Of a stretch of DNA of 64,000 nt, positions 44,526-56,770 are shown in pieces. The notes beneath the pieces are model-generated. The model saw nothing but the letters and a program-made list of their open reading frames with translations, did not search any database and was not told the DNA's origin. Each line of letters begins with the position of its first letter. Position 1 is the first letter of the stretch. A program made the translations under genes and the position numbers. Origin of the DNA: Byssothecium circinans (lineage: Eukaryota > Ascomycota > Dothideomycetes > Pleosporales > Massarinaceae); assembly GCA_010015675.1 (NCBI GenBank), contig ML976989.1, positions 590,548 to 654,547 of the forward strand. The letters are read 5' to 3'.

Positions 44526-47500
44526 AAGTGTGGGGGATCTTTGTGATGGTAGAGAGTGTGTTCAGTGGGGATGTGTAGATCGAGGAGAAGGAGATAGATA
44601 GAAGCTCGGGGATTTCAAGGGTGGATGGGAGATATCCCCGCAGTTAGTGGATTCTTTCCGGGAGATCGAATGTCTAGAAAGTTCTTCTCTACTCCAGCCT
44701 GTGACTGTTGAGTTCGTACACTTCGTCAATAGTGACAGACAACATATTCCTTCCTCGTCAATGAGCCAGGGCAATTGTCCCTTCTGTAACGTAATCGCCG
44801 AGAAAGACTAAAATCAGTATGTACTGTGCCATCTAAAAGCGAAACGACCCGCTCGAAACACACTCCTTGATGCCGAGCCCTATCCGTGACCCAACAACAT
44901 CAAGAGCACGCGAAAGTGAATCAACCAACGTCCCCGACTTCAAACATCCAATAATCCCTCGGTGAACACCTAAACCCACGTATACGCCCGTCTCCGGACC
45001 TCGGGGATCATCCATCTCGTGACCTGAAACTCATACTCACCGAGAACCCTCCTATGACTCTGCCTATTCCTCCCATCCCTTCCCCCATGTCGCAAATTCT
45101 CCTGGCCCCTACATCTCTTTTTTCCTGTACCACCCTCAACTACTCCCCATTGCACATATCCCCTGATCGTTTATTCGATCGAGAACCTCGAGTTCAACGT
45201 CTTGTACAACGACAATCTCAAAGCTGCCTCAATAGAGCAAGTTAACTGAGACACCCGTGCCGTAAAAGTGATAGCGCTTGCAGCATGGTGCGTGCGGGGG
45301 TGAGAATCATAAATGTTTCGCTGGGCTGCAGACGCACGTGTGAGGCAAGTTGGGTGAGATTTTCGTCGGTCCGTTCGGTGGTTCCCGGGGGCGAGCAGGT
45401 CGAGATGCATGCACGCCGTGTTTTTGTGCGACGATGCGAGTGTAGAGTACGTTGGATGATGGAAGAGATTTATTTTCGGGTAGGAAGGAAGGGAAGTGTG
45501 AGGGAGTGAAGGTGGTGGCTGTGGGGAAGGATGGGACGGAAGAGAGCGTATGAGTGATGCGAGATACGGTGGTGGGATGTGGGGAATACGGGGAGGAGGG
45601 CTATTTTATTTTAAGATTCATGGTGTGTAAACACTTTCATCTAAGAGGTGGATTTCTTGGAGGAATTGATGACGTCCATGTTTCGATTTCTTTTTTAACT
45701 CGAGTTGATGCGCAGAAGAAGGAGACGGATGGAGTGAAAGTGTGCGTGTGCATATGCAGAGGCTTTCAAGTTGTGAAGGCATTGTTGGGGGCCGGGGCCA
45801 TAGGTAGTGCCGAATCCAGTGTGTGGGCTTCAGTATAGAATATTGAACATCAGTAGCCCTGGGGATAAGTTAACGTGAGGTTGTTGATACTAAGCGCATA
45901 TAGAAAGAGGAGAGTATGCCGTGTGACGGGTTGGGCAAGGTTTACGCAGCAACCTTTTGAATGCCACTACATATGCCGCTTTGAACGTACTATGTAACGT
46001 CGACCCCATCTGCACTTGCGAAGATAACCAACATACCATTTCATGTAGACATTATCCTACACCTGCCTAATTTAGACGAAGATTACATTCGTCTTGACGA
46101 TCTGATAGTACCATATGGTAGCACAGCCCCAGCCTTGCAGTGCTTGCTCGTAACATAGCCCCCACTGTAGACCCCTGCATCGAACATTTCCAAAATTTTC
46201 TCCTATACGCGACACGAATTTGGCCTAATGTAGCATTCAGATTCTTTCATCTTCGAGATCAGACTAGGGATAATGTTGGCGTGCTGGCATCAGATTGCGC
46301 AGCTCTGCTCGATATCGGCTCACTTTTGGCCCCAGTTGGACGCAACGGTTTGCAAGAATACGAGTGTTGGGATGATGTGCCGATGGTGCAGATTGTATCG
46401 CGTAGATTTAACGTTTGCGGCCTCGAGGGGTGAATTGTACTACAGCCAGGCGTGACTGCATTCCTCCTGGCATTAGGCCAGACGCTTGTCGTGTTGGTTC
46501 AATATAAAGCCCATGCGGCAGGGCCTGATGGGTAAGCTGCGAGGAAGTAGCCTTGCTGCACGAAGCCGTGGATGAGTTGTGTGACCGTCCTCTATGAGAA
46601 GGCGAAGGGTGATGCGCACATCACATGCGGTTGGCAAGGAGCCATGAAATGTGTATTATATCGGCTTGCTGGCAGCACAAGCGGACATATTAACTTGACT
46701 TCCATTTCTGGAGAGTCCGATGATTAGAAGAAACGATTGAGAAGGTCATCCGGCGTGCAAATGAATATGCTGAGCAACAAAGACGGAGGAAGATGCGCTG
46801 ATTTGACAGCGAAGAAAGGCTGATGAGCATCCACTCACCTCCGCTGCAACCCGTTGTTCTGCCAATGTCGATTGATCACTTCTCAGAAACATTGTGACAA
46901 CGCACTATCCAACTGCAGCACGTACCTCGTACCTGCAAGCCCCTAACGAAGGTTCAAGTAGACGCTGCACCTTGTTTTCTCGATTGCTATGATTCGTAGA
47001 AGAAGACCTGAAAATACCTGATACGAGTGTCAGTGATTCCACAAGGCTGAGCGTGGTACATATACAGAACGCTCACGTACACCACACGTGGGACCCACGT
47101 CTAGAGTGAATGACGGTCGTGCAGCTCGGCGGTCTCGCTTTTACGGACTTCGGGGACTATTTGCTGGCCAACCTAGTGGCGAGAGGGAGGTAATAGGAGA
47201 GGTCATTTGCTCGTTTGCCGGATACAATCCCGCACAAAAGCTTGCCATGGTCGGACAGCCCCTGTAGCGATCATAAGGCAGGCAAGTTGAAAACGTGCTA
47301 GAGCGACCAGGTTTATGCAGGTGTCGCACTGCCGCTCCGGGAAAAGATGTTGGGCACTGAAGATGTCATCTGTTTAGCCGCGAGAAGAGTTGCTGCGCCG
47401 CTGAGGTCTGCTCCCGATCACGTCGGTAGCCGCCGCCTGCTCCTTAGCGACTTTCATCCAGACTTCCTTCAGAGCAATCCCGGCCGCTGACGTGGGCCAA

Positions 47501-48176
47501 ATCCTGATTCTTCTGCCCCGAACGCGACAATCCGCCCCCCATTCCTCTTTAGCTGTCATCTCCATGTCAATATTTCCTGAACAGTGTCGACAAGGCGCCA
47601 ATTTGGGTGTGCTGACTCTCGGCGATGCGTGATGCTCAGAGCGCAGCCCTGATAGATTTGGCCTAAGGTACGCACTGTTGCCCTGCACTCTCGTAAGGCC
47701 AGCAGCGATCAAAGAGTCTAAAAATTTCACCGACGGTACGAGCTTCTACTGTTAGTCGTTTTCCTTCGGGGACTACGCCGCGGCCATTGTCGGCGTAAGA
47801 TCAGCCACCTCCATTCTGCAGGCTCAGCGAGGCCTCACGGTAGATATACTCTTCCCTTCGCAGCCTTTTCCATCTCAGTACCGAGAATCTCTGCTTTCGT
47901 TTAGGCTCCCTTGTTTCTATTTCCGTCGGCGACAGGGGCTCTACTAGTGACTTTGAACACACTCTTTTGCATCTCCATTCTGCAGACTACCGACCGGAGT
48001 CGTCCTAGCCTCTACAATTCCGATAGTTCTATCGGCTCCCACTGTACAGACCCTCGACCATCGCATAAGTTTCCACACCTCCTGCGCTTCACAGTCGTTA
48101 CATCAATCTCCGATACTACGGACTTCATTAGGACCACTTCACTCTACCTCGTATCACATCAATACCCCTCACAGCA
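44526..48176. other. Intergenic, about 3.6 kb
   Basis: No gene is supported. The best open frame is minus-strand 47374-47730 (118 codons, starting MKFLDSLIAAGLTRVQ), with reasonable codon use but no family resemblance. The frame at 46140-46433 on the plus strand is weaker. 47730-48176 should contain the promoter and leader of the TF-domain gene and is CT-rich near its right end. Confidence 0.5.
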
Positions 48177-50013
48177 ATGGACGCGGACAGGCGTCTGGCC
48201 AAGGCCCTGGAGGCCGCAAACGATGCTCTTCAGCACCTTTCCATGTCACCAGACTTCGGATGCCTCGACTGCACACACATCGACCGTTTACTAGCAAGAG
48301 TAGTCGACTTGCCTACCGAAGGAAACCAACGGAATAGTAGACGCAATCTCTTGGTGATACGTCAATGGATGGTCACAGAAGGACCCGGTGTTGTGCTTTT
48401 GGAAGTCCTCGGACAGCTCTACTGGCGGCTGGGTGAGCTCAACGCAAAGCAGTTCGAGAAGTTCAAGACTACGCTGCAGACGCAGCAGTCCTACCTTTCC
48501 CTCATTCAGAATCAGGGAGCAGTCACACTGGTCATTCAGCGGATTCGACACATCCAAAGATCAAAGGCAGATGCCTGCCAAGATTTCCTTTGTGAACTCT
48601 CCGACATTACTGGTTTGAAAGGTTGGTTTTCACTTGCGATTATGTAGATGAATACCATGCTAATTGAACTAGTCGAGTCACCGGTATCTGAGATGGATGC
48701 CCTGCGGGCCGGCTCCAGTAGCCCATTCACACCAGCAACCTCAGTACATTCTTTCGATAGCAGCACTTCTCAAGAGACGGGCTATGTCAGCCTGATCAAG
48801 TATGTTCCGAACAGTAATCTCTTTGTGGGAGACATGGAGCAGCTTCTACTCGACTTTTATGTCAACGGTATTTGCCCAGGCCGCACAGTTGCCACACAGT
48901 CCAACTCCTACCTTTCGCTTCTGCAAATAGCAGATGCATGCGAAAGCACCCGATATGCTCTTCTTAGCCTCAGTGCCTCCTACATCCGCGAGTATCTACC
49001 TTCGCAAAAAGAAAGCTTTCACCAGGCCGAGCTTTACTACTCAACACAGGCGCTGCAGTCTCTGGTGCAGCAGATCAACAATGGCGAGAACTACGATGCT
49101 GCTCTTGCTACGGCCATGCTCCTAATGCACCACGCCGCTGTCAACAAACCCGAAGAGTACAGCCTTTGCTGGTCATGCCATGCCAACATCTTCGATACGA
49201 TACCGATCGAATTTCTCAATATGAACTCCGAGCCAGCTCAGTTTATGCGCACTCAGCTCGTGCTTGCACGGACAGCGCAGACATCATTCACTCTCCAAAA
49301 CACACAACTACACTCTTTGGAAACCAAGAACTGGTTCGAAAGCATTGCTACCAGCGATGCATCCAGGGTCTGCAGCATCACTGGTATCTCGCCCCAACTC
49401 CTCTTCATTATCTCTTCCATCAATTCACTTGCGATGGAGAACAGCCTAAACAAGCTCATGTATGCGCAACTCCAAGAAAACCAGTTACAAAGCCTTCGCC
49501 AATGGTCATCGGAGCACCCAGGTGATTCTCAGGACATCATCCTCGCCACCAGCGAGGCTTTCCGACTTGCGACTATTATCTATCTCCGCTGCCGTCTCTA
49601 TGGGTGAGTTTCACGATGGCCGATCATCCACTTCGATTGCTGACAGGTGCCCCAGGCTCACACGCTTCAATCCCGCCATCATGGAGCTCAGTGAAACTCT
49701 CACTGCTGTCCTTCTCTCTCTTCCCGTCAAGGGCGACCTCTACACTGCCATCTATCCTGTCTGGCCTCTATTCGTCGCATGTGTGACTGCCAATTCCGAC
49801 AAACGCGAGTGCCTCTTCCAACGCGTTGTTCCCATTCGCGAGGGCGACAAGAACACTCTTCCTTCAGTCCTCGAGCGCATATCCGGCATGCGCATCTGGC
49901 TCGCCAATCAGGATGCTACACAGCTACGTCGCGATGGCTGGTGGGATGAGATGCTTCAGCCGAGCAGCAGCACGACTGAGCTTCCTATGAACCGCCTTCT
50001 GTGCTTGGGCTAA
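48177..50013 (+). CDS. Fungal transcription-factor-domain protein (Fungal_trans_2 type) without a zinc cluster
   Basis: Three exons: 48177-48621, 48673-49603 and 49656-50013, giving 577 aa. Intron 1 (51 nt, GTTGGT donor, TGCTAAT branch point, ACTAG acceptor) removes an in-frame TAG at 48645-48647. Intron 2 (52 nt) has donor GTGAGT, branch GCTGAC and acceptor CCCAG. From ~175 onwards the protein resembles the helical regulatory domain of Fungal_trans_2 proteins such as ACR-2: VGDMEQLLLDFYVNGICPGR, LLSLSASYIREYLPSQ, YYSTQALQSLVQQ, AALATAMLLMHHAAVN, then TSEAFRLATIIYLRCRLYG and IYPVWPLFVACVT near the end. No CX2CX6C zinc cluster is seen in the N-terminal 150 residues or in frame upstream. It may be a co-regulator or a protein that has lost DNA binding. 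An alternative acceptor at 49646 would add three residues (CPR). Confidence 0.75.
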
Positions 50014-53000
50014 GTTCTTCGATCTTCCTCCTTCCCTTCTGTTCCCTTTGAGCCTTATTTTTTCTCGGTCCTATACCCCGCCTTCATGGCCTCGACCTTT
50101 CTCCCTATTGCCACTTCGCTTCTTCTGTTTACTCTTTAAGCATTTTCATCTTATTTCCTTTTGTTCCAAGCCTGCATGGGCTTTGCATCATAGCATTGCA
50201 TTCACGACTGCATTTGATTTATGCGCGACGTCAAGTTTCTACCATTTCCACTTTGTGTCGGTTTAGCGTTGAGCATTTCAAACGGGATCTTTTCTTGTCT
50301 GGTAGATTGGAGGATGCCTTCACTGGCCTTTGAACAGGGACGATTATCTTAGTATTTCTCGAGTCTATTGTTCTATTGTATATATGTACGACTCTCATAT
50401 TATTGCTTAGACTTTCACGTCCACCATTTCGCATTTTTGGTCTTTTCTTCTCATCTCAAATTTCAGTTTCTGCCTGCCTTTTTCAGTTGCGTTCGCTGGT
50501 CATGCTGACCTGGTTCCTGCTGTGTTTCGGAAGCATGGCATTCCACAACTAGGGGATTGCTTAGAAAGAGAAAAACTCTGTTTTGCAAATCAGATGAACA
50601 AATCAGTGACTACGCAAGTGAATGTTGCAATAAGCTATGCGTTATTCAACCTTTGTTCAGCGCAGGCCAGTCATGGCGGATATTTGCAATCAGCATCAGC
50701 ACTTGATCGACTCCGACTCCACATCAGATTGGTCGAGAGTAAGTTATTCATTGGGTCCATCACGAGCTCGAGCATAAGCCTTCGCTACACATCCTAGAAT
50801 TTAGATGTCACCCCTTACCTACCATCGAGCCATGTCTATCCGATGAGGCTGAACGGTGTAGCGATCAGGTGTCACTCCGTGATCTGTCAGCAAAATATCG
50901 AGCCTGTCATCTGCCACGATCAGCAACCTCAACTTTTACACCATCACTACGAAACAGCTGCAGGTCCTTTTCCCACTACAGCATTACGATGCTCTCGGGC
51001 GAGTCGCGCGGAGCTTGCTTACATCTCAGGAACTGTTAGTTGAGGCGATGAAACCCACTTTAAGCAGTCCTACCCAAACTCGCACAGCAATATCTATGTC
51101 GCTGACAATTATTCACAGAAGTGTATCATAGAACTCAAAATTGCGACACCATTTTAAAGCGTTCGCTGCCTAGTTTCCCTCTGCATCCCATCATACATAC
51201 CAGCTGCAAGGGTGACATCACAATTTCCGATTGCTTATTCAAAGGCATGGAAACCGAAAATGGGCATCACAACATGCCGTCCACACTATTTTCTACTTTG
51301 AACGTCCAATTTTCGACGGACTGTCCACATTTAGGGACGCTGATGTGAGGTCACACTACCAAGATTCAATAGTCTTGTTCTCGCTCACGCTCACTCGCAC
51401 ACACACGTCGCCCCTCGGGCTTAGTCAGGTGGGAGCGGTAACTGCGCATGCTCCCAATCGTCAGCTGAAAGGATGTTTTGAGCTATGTGACAGATGCGCA
51501 GGGTGAGACGGGGGATTGCTTGTGTGCGTGAGTTGTTTTCAGTGTTCACTGACTGGGAGTAGTTTGTGGGGTGCGGTAAGGCAGGCGCAAAGAGGATGAA
51601 GTTTAGTGAGAAATAAGAGACGATTAGGCGGAGGCGGGGTGATAAGAAAAATTTCATAAGGCGTTCCCCAGGTCGGGGGCGGAGAGGGAGGTTGGATGCG
51701 GCCACGTCTGAGAATGATTCAATGCGTCAGTAAATATTTTTATTCTTGAACGCTTGTAAAGCAGTCATGGATCCCGCTCCACATGGCCAAGCGCAACAAT
51801 GGGTGCTCTTATAGAAGCCTTCAACCTTGCGAACCAGGGACCGATGAAGCGAACTCTGTCCGCAAATTGGAGCCATTGGCCGCTTTTTGCAAGCTACTTA
51901 AAAAGTCCCATTTATAAGGGTCGACGTTGCTAAGCACCAAAAGCCTGTACCGGAGGGATATTAAGAGGGTAATCTCGGTGAGTGCTTTTGAGGTTATTAG
52001 GCTTTCGGATACGCCGAAGGAGTATGGAAAGCTTAGAGGCGGATTAATGGTCAGCCGTTGAAGAGGAAGGAGGCTTTAATTAATACTTTCTGAAGACTAA
52101 TTATTCCATTGTACACGCATCAATTATGAGCAGCATGGATGCTTCAGATAAGCCATGCAGAATTTCATGCGGGAACAATGGTTCTTGCGAATCGTGTGAA
52201 TGGGCAGCGAGAATAGGATTGCTTTAGCATATGAGGCGTTTTATCTAGCTATACTTTCGGGATAGATAGATGTACAGTACCATGGCAATCACCCCACCTT
52301 ATGCCCGTCTCCCTTTCGCTTCATACGCTTTAATCAGCTCCTCCCATCCGCCGTCTCCCTTGAGTCAATCCAATCCCAGACCCTTCGATTTCTCTGGATG
52401 TCCCAGGAAACCGTTAACTGGCATGAAATTGTAATTTGCGGTGCATCAAACCAGTTCGTTCCTTCCGGCTGTGCGCCTTGAGGCTGTGTCGACCATTGAT
52501 TCGTCCCGGTTTTAATACACTAGTTACGACATCCTTGGAGTTCAGTATCGGGCTTGCTCGCAGTTATATTACGAAGCGTGCTCATTGCAGTAGCTTTGGC
52601 AGCTTTCTCGTCGTTGACGATAGTGCGAGAGATAGCATCGAGGTCCGAGATCAGGGCTACTAGCTTACACTGAAGACTTGCCGATAGCAGGAGATGGTTC
52701 ATTGAATTATAGAACGGAGAGAGACTGAATTTATCGAAGTGAGAATTCTGTTGTAAGGGTGTATGCGCTCCTCCCTCGGTGCTGCCATGTAGTTAGAAAT
52801 TCGTTCGGAAATAAGGTGCGTTAGGGATATTGCGTAGATTATGAATAGCAGGATTGGGCGTGGGATAAATATGGAGAGTAAGACTTGGAGGATTACTTGG
52901 TTTTGCAGGTTGGGGCTTTGCTTGAGGGAGGCCTTGTAGACGTGATTGTGCCTCCGTTTGGGTTCTTGAGGGTCCAAGGAAGAGAACTTACATAGGCAGG

Positions 53001-54277
53001 CGCAAAATACGTCACGTGAGTCAAACGTCACCTGCAAGGAACACTTCATCAAGTGTTATCGGGCAAAAAAGTGGCGTTTGACTTGGTGCGGCGTGTATTC
53101 ACCTAGTCTAATGTATAACCTCAAGCCGGTAATTCACGCGCATGACAGCAAGCAAAGGAGGCCACTCATTTTTGGGGTTGCGTTCTGCGCCGTTCGTTGG
53201 GGATTGCGAGCGAGGCTCGTCATATATATCTTGGTATCGTTCAGTCTTCGACAACGATTTTAAAAGATAAACAAAGCAAAATCGATAGAAACAAATCAGC
53301 AGTGGAGCGAAAATAAGTTACATGCTCGCAGCTCTACAACGATATTGTAAGGGAACGATGGATTAACTAAATCGGGTAGGCTTGCGAGATCAACATAAGC
53401 TTAAACGTGACAAGGTACGGGTGTAATGGCGGTGCCTGACAGCTGGATTCGAGAACAAAGGAGTGTGGGTGATATTCTCTAACATTAAAGACTAGGAACA
53501 AACCCATTACCAACCCTGACTAGGTGAAGCGTGTCATAGAAGTGGCTGAATAAGCCAATGTTACTACTCATCTCGCTTCGCAAGTTGGAGCGAACTTCGG
53601 CTCTCGTGTCGCACGCTTCTCCCTGGCCCAATCTCATATCGTGGAATTTCTCTTTACCAATGCCACCAACACAGCCGGCCTCGAATTACCTCATGAGACT
53701 GCCTAGCTTTCTTCGCCCTACGTATCAATCCGCACTTACCACTTAAACGACCAAGCCAATTATCTCAAGGTCAAGATGACTTGGGCCAGCCACACGTCTT
53801 CAATGCACTAGATTATCAGCCGTATCAACTCTACGACGGGCAGCAGCTCTCCAATTATCGTAGAGCAAGCAGGTCCGAAAACTTTAAGGCATCAGGAACG
53901 TGCGGTTGGATTAATAGAGTCTTTGCTGTACTGCCAAGACACGGCGCAGAGATGTCCGTACGGGTGTGTGCGAGGCCGATTCCGCATCCGTGTCGTGGAA
54001 ACCCAAACGTGAGCTTCGCTACCCATTCCATGTTGGAATAGTGTACTGCGCCATAGGGACGGAGAATAAGATTTTACGCCCCAATCTAAGTGGCTGTAAC
54101 TCACAGCCATCCTCTCGCGCGACATGAAAAGATTCCAGTTCGGCCCCTTCCAATGTTCCATACATAAGAAGACTTTCTTCCACTTCTCAGGTACTCCGGT
54201 ACACTTCACTGTCGCTTTCTTCTCACTACAATTTCTACTTTCACTTCCTTTCTGTTACTGCAATAATATCTCCTACA
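50014..54277. other. Intergenic, about 4.3 kb, one weak candidate ORF pair
   Basis: 50014-50450 is T-rich and likely the 3' region of the TF-domain gene. On the minus strand two overlapping frames (52699-53052 and 52520-52702, sharing TGA/ATG) have better codon use than their surroundings and encode a hydrophobic stretch (ILQVLLSIFIPRPILLFIIY) and a helical one (LVALISDLDAISRTIVNDEK). They might be parts of a small broken gene. Elsewhere I see nothing. 54080-54277 is the promoter and leader of the RTA1-like gene. Confidence 0.5.
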
Positions 54278-55404
54278 ATGGACTACGCTCTCCCACTCCT
54301 CGCGCGTAAACTCGACCAAAATGGCATCGATCCAGACCACCTCATCCTCAACACAACCAATCCCGTCCTAATCGCGATGCAGAAGAAGTACTGCAGAGTC
54401 GGCACATGTCCTCCGGAATGGGCCATTCTCCACTATCGACCAAACTTCATCGGCAACACCATCTACCTCGCAATGTTCGGTTTACTGCTTGCCGGGCAGC
54501 TCTGGTTCGGTATTCGGAAAAAGACGTACAAATATTGTGCGACAGTATGTCTAGGTGTTATTGGAGAAATGGTTGGATACGTGGGACGATTGATGCTAAA
54601 CAAAAACCCTTTCCCTATGAACAACTTCTTGATGTGAGTCGAACTCAACTATCCCGATGGCATGAAATTCTGACAGTGACAGAAATTTGGTCCCCCTCAC
54701 CGTCGCACCCGCACTCCTCACCGGTGGTATCTACCTCTGTCTCGGACGAGTCATTACAGCAATCGGCTCCGAGAACTCCCGCCTAAGGCCAAAGTGGTAC
54801 ACATACATCTTCGTCGGCAGCGATCTCTTCTCTCTCATCCTCCAAGCAGCTGGAGGTGCTATGGCATCTACAGCTAAAGATAAGAAAGGTTCTGATCTGG
54901 GTGTCAAGATCATGATCGCTGGTCTCATCTTCCAGGTCGCTTCTATGATCGTCTTCTTTGCTATCTGGGGTGACTTTGCCTTGAGGGTTAAGAGGGCGGA
55001 GAAGAAGGGCACACTTGCAAGGAGTCAACCACCGCTTTACCGGGATCTTCGCGATAGCGGTCTTTTGAGGTGGTTCCAGTGGAGTATGTTGATCCAACAA
55101 TCTTGCCTTGGAACCCGCACTAACATAAACAGGCCTCTTCATTGCCACAATCCTTATCTTCATTCGATGCATCTACCGTGTTGCCGAACTCTGGGGCGGT
55201 TTCAACAGCGAGCTCGCCAATCACGAACTCACATTCATGATCTTCGAAGGCCCCCTGATCATCGGTGCGGTATCTGCCATGACGGTGTATCATCCAGGTC
55301 GTGTCTTCGATAAGCTCTGGGACGCTGCAGGCAAGGGTATTAGGGCTATGAAGCTGGAGGATCCGGAGAGCCATCTACTTAATACGGAGTACTCGCGCGT
55401 CTAA
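54278..55404 (+). CDS. RTA1-like multi-pass membrane protein
   Basis: Three exons: 54278-54633, 54683-55083 and 55133-55404, giving 342 aa. Both introns are 49 nt (GTGAGT/GTGACAG and GTATGT/AACAG). RTA1/RSB1-type proteins are seven-helix membrane proteins of fungi linked to lipid translocation and resistance to toxic compounds. Family blocks are seen in order: YRPNFIGNTIYLAMFGLLLA (TM1), GVIGEMVGYVGRLML (TM2-3), NLVPLTVAPALLTGGIYLCL, then YIFVGSDLFSLILQAAGG, the signature FIATILIFIRCIYRVAEL with WGGFNSELANHE, and FEGPLIIGAVSAMTVYHPG (last helix). The N-terminus has a short extracellular stretch with Cys residues. Acceptor 54682 is preferred over 54676 because the family spacing FLINLVPLTVAP is then kept. 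It is convergent with the GNAT gene next to it. Confidence 0.92.
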
Positions 55405-55771
55405 GGCTAGACGAATGTTCAATTGACCAAGAGATTAGGGTATGCATGGATGACGGCATAGATAGAACAATATTTGCACGAATTGGGTACTGTTGCACAT
55501 AATGGAGTTTTGGCATGATCACTGGGTCGACCCTTAGTAGACATATACACCGTCTGGTTATAGATCTATGGACATTTTTCTGTATTGTATGGCATTGAAG
55601 TTCACCGATTCTTGGGTTCCTCAGCATCTAAGAGCGCCGCCGAGAATGTGGAAAGCTTTTGATTATACCTAACTAGGAGATGAGGATGTATTATAAGAAC
55701 AGGGTTGAAACCTCATCCTGTCCCGTACCTACGAGTTGAAAGCGAGCCATATACTCGAGAAGAAGACGAAA
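55405..55771. other. Convergent 3' region
   Basis: The 367 bp between the stops of the RTA1-like and GNAT genes. I see no element of note. Confidence 0.6.
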
Positions 55772-56477
55772 CTATGCCAACTGCTTCACCGGTTCCCTGA
55801 CCAGCAACGGAGCGCTGTGCGTCATACCCTCCTCTCCACCAAAAGGCTGGAGATCGACAACGAGCCTACCGGCGTCTTTGAATCCATGATGGTGATAGAA
55901 CGTGTGAGCCTGTAGACTAGACTCAAGATACACCGCAAGGCCTAGCTCATCCGCCTTTTGCATACCCCACTTAATCAGTGCACTTGCAGCACCACGCTTC
56001 TGATACTTCGGATGCGTATGCAGCATGTGAAGATCTGTTGACCTCATTAGCTACAGTTCAAGACCAACCACGATCGGTAAACTTGCAAACATGCGGTTTA
56101 TTCCCTATCAACTCCGCTTTCTTCTGCACCAAACCGCCAAAGAACGCTTTGCAAGCCTCTGGGTTGCACCCGGGCCCATTCGGTATTGGTCTCCCTGGCG
56201 CGTTTTTTGCAATCTCTTCCGTAGGATAGAAGTTCCACTTCGCAAAAGCCATCAGATCGCCCGTCTCATCCTCGACAGCTTTCAGGAAAGTAGTCGTGGG
56301 ATCATTTTTGCGCATGTCGATAATCTGTTGAATCTTCAATTCGAGCCTGTCGGGAGAAGATGGGCCAGGAAAGAGAATAGCACCCGCTGCGTCCTTATTC
56401 GCGCCGTATGCAGCGGCTTCGGCTTGCATAGCAGCAGTGATGTCTGCATCGGTGGCTTCTTCAATATGGAAAGCCAT
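55772..56477 (-). CDS. GNAT N-acetyltransferase, one unusually short intron
   Basis: Exon 1 begins at 56477 (MAFHIEEATDADITAAMQAE) and exon 2 ends at 55772. The N-terminal half includes AFAKWNFYP, a beta-strand typical of fungal GNAT proteins, and the C-terminal half has the CoA loop HTHPKYQKRGAASALIKWG and EAS-like LESSLQAHTFYHHHGF. The two halves are in different frames with a TGA between them, so an intron is needed. The best frame-consistent reading is exons 56091-56477 and 55772-56050 (40-nt intron, GTTTGC/CTGTAG), giving 221 aa. Alternatives with the acceptor AACAG at 56035, following a GCTAAT branch-like word, give introns of 34-37 nt. All are shorter than the other introns here (45-82 nt), so either the splice is unusual or a small deletion has damaged the gene. 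The substrate is unknown. Confidence 0.7.
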
Positions 56478-56770
56478 GGTGATTTTGGTGGTGTTGGGGA
56501 AAAGTGAGATGAGCTTGAGGGTCTTTCAGCTCCGACTCATATACATATAGGCTGATGAGACCTGGCTGACGTGTGTGCTCTGAAAGAAAAACCGTTCTTC
56601 GTGCCTCTATCCTTCCAAGTACGGCATGCTTATCTCAAGATAGTTGTAAGCGAGTCCGAAGAGGGTTAGGCAGTCGTGCGCCCTTCAGCCCTTCTGAAAT
56701 GCAACCAAATTTTCGTTTGAAGAATCTTTTTGGGTTAAAACCGCCCTTCTTATGGCCAAGGTAGCTCCCA

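Noticed and set aside
48622..48647. 26-nt intron ending at TAG in the TF-domain gene
   Set aside because: It is too short and shifts the frame to a stop; the 51-nt intron to 48672 has a branch point and keeps the frame.
54677..54682. Alternative acceptor of RTA1 intron 1 at 54676
   Set aside because: It is in frame but would insert two residues into a conserved block; 54682 gives the family spacing.
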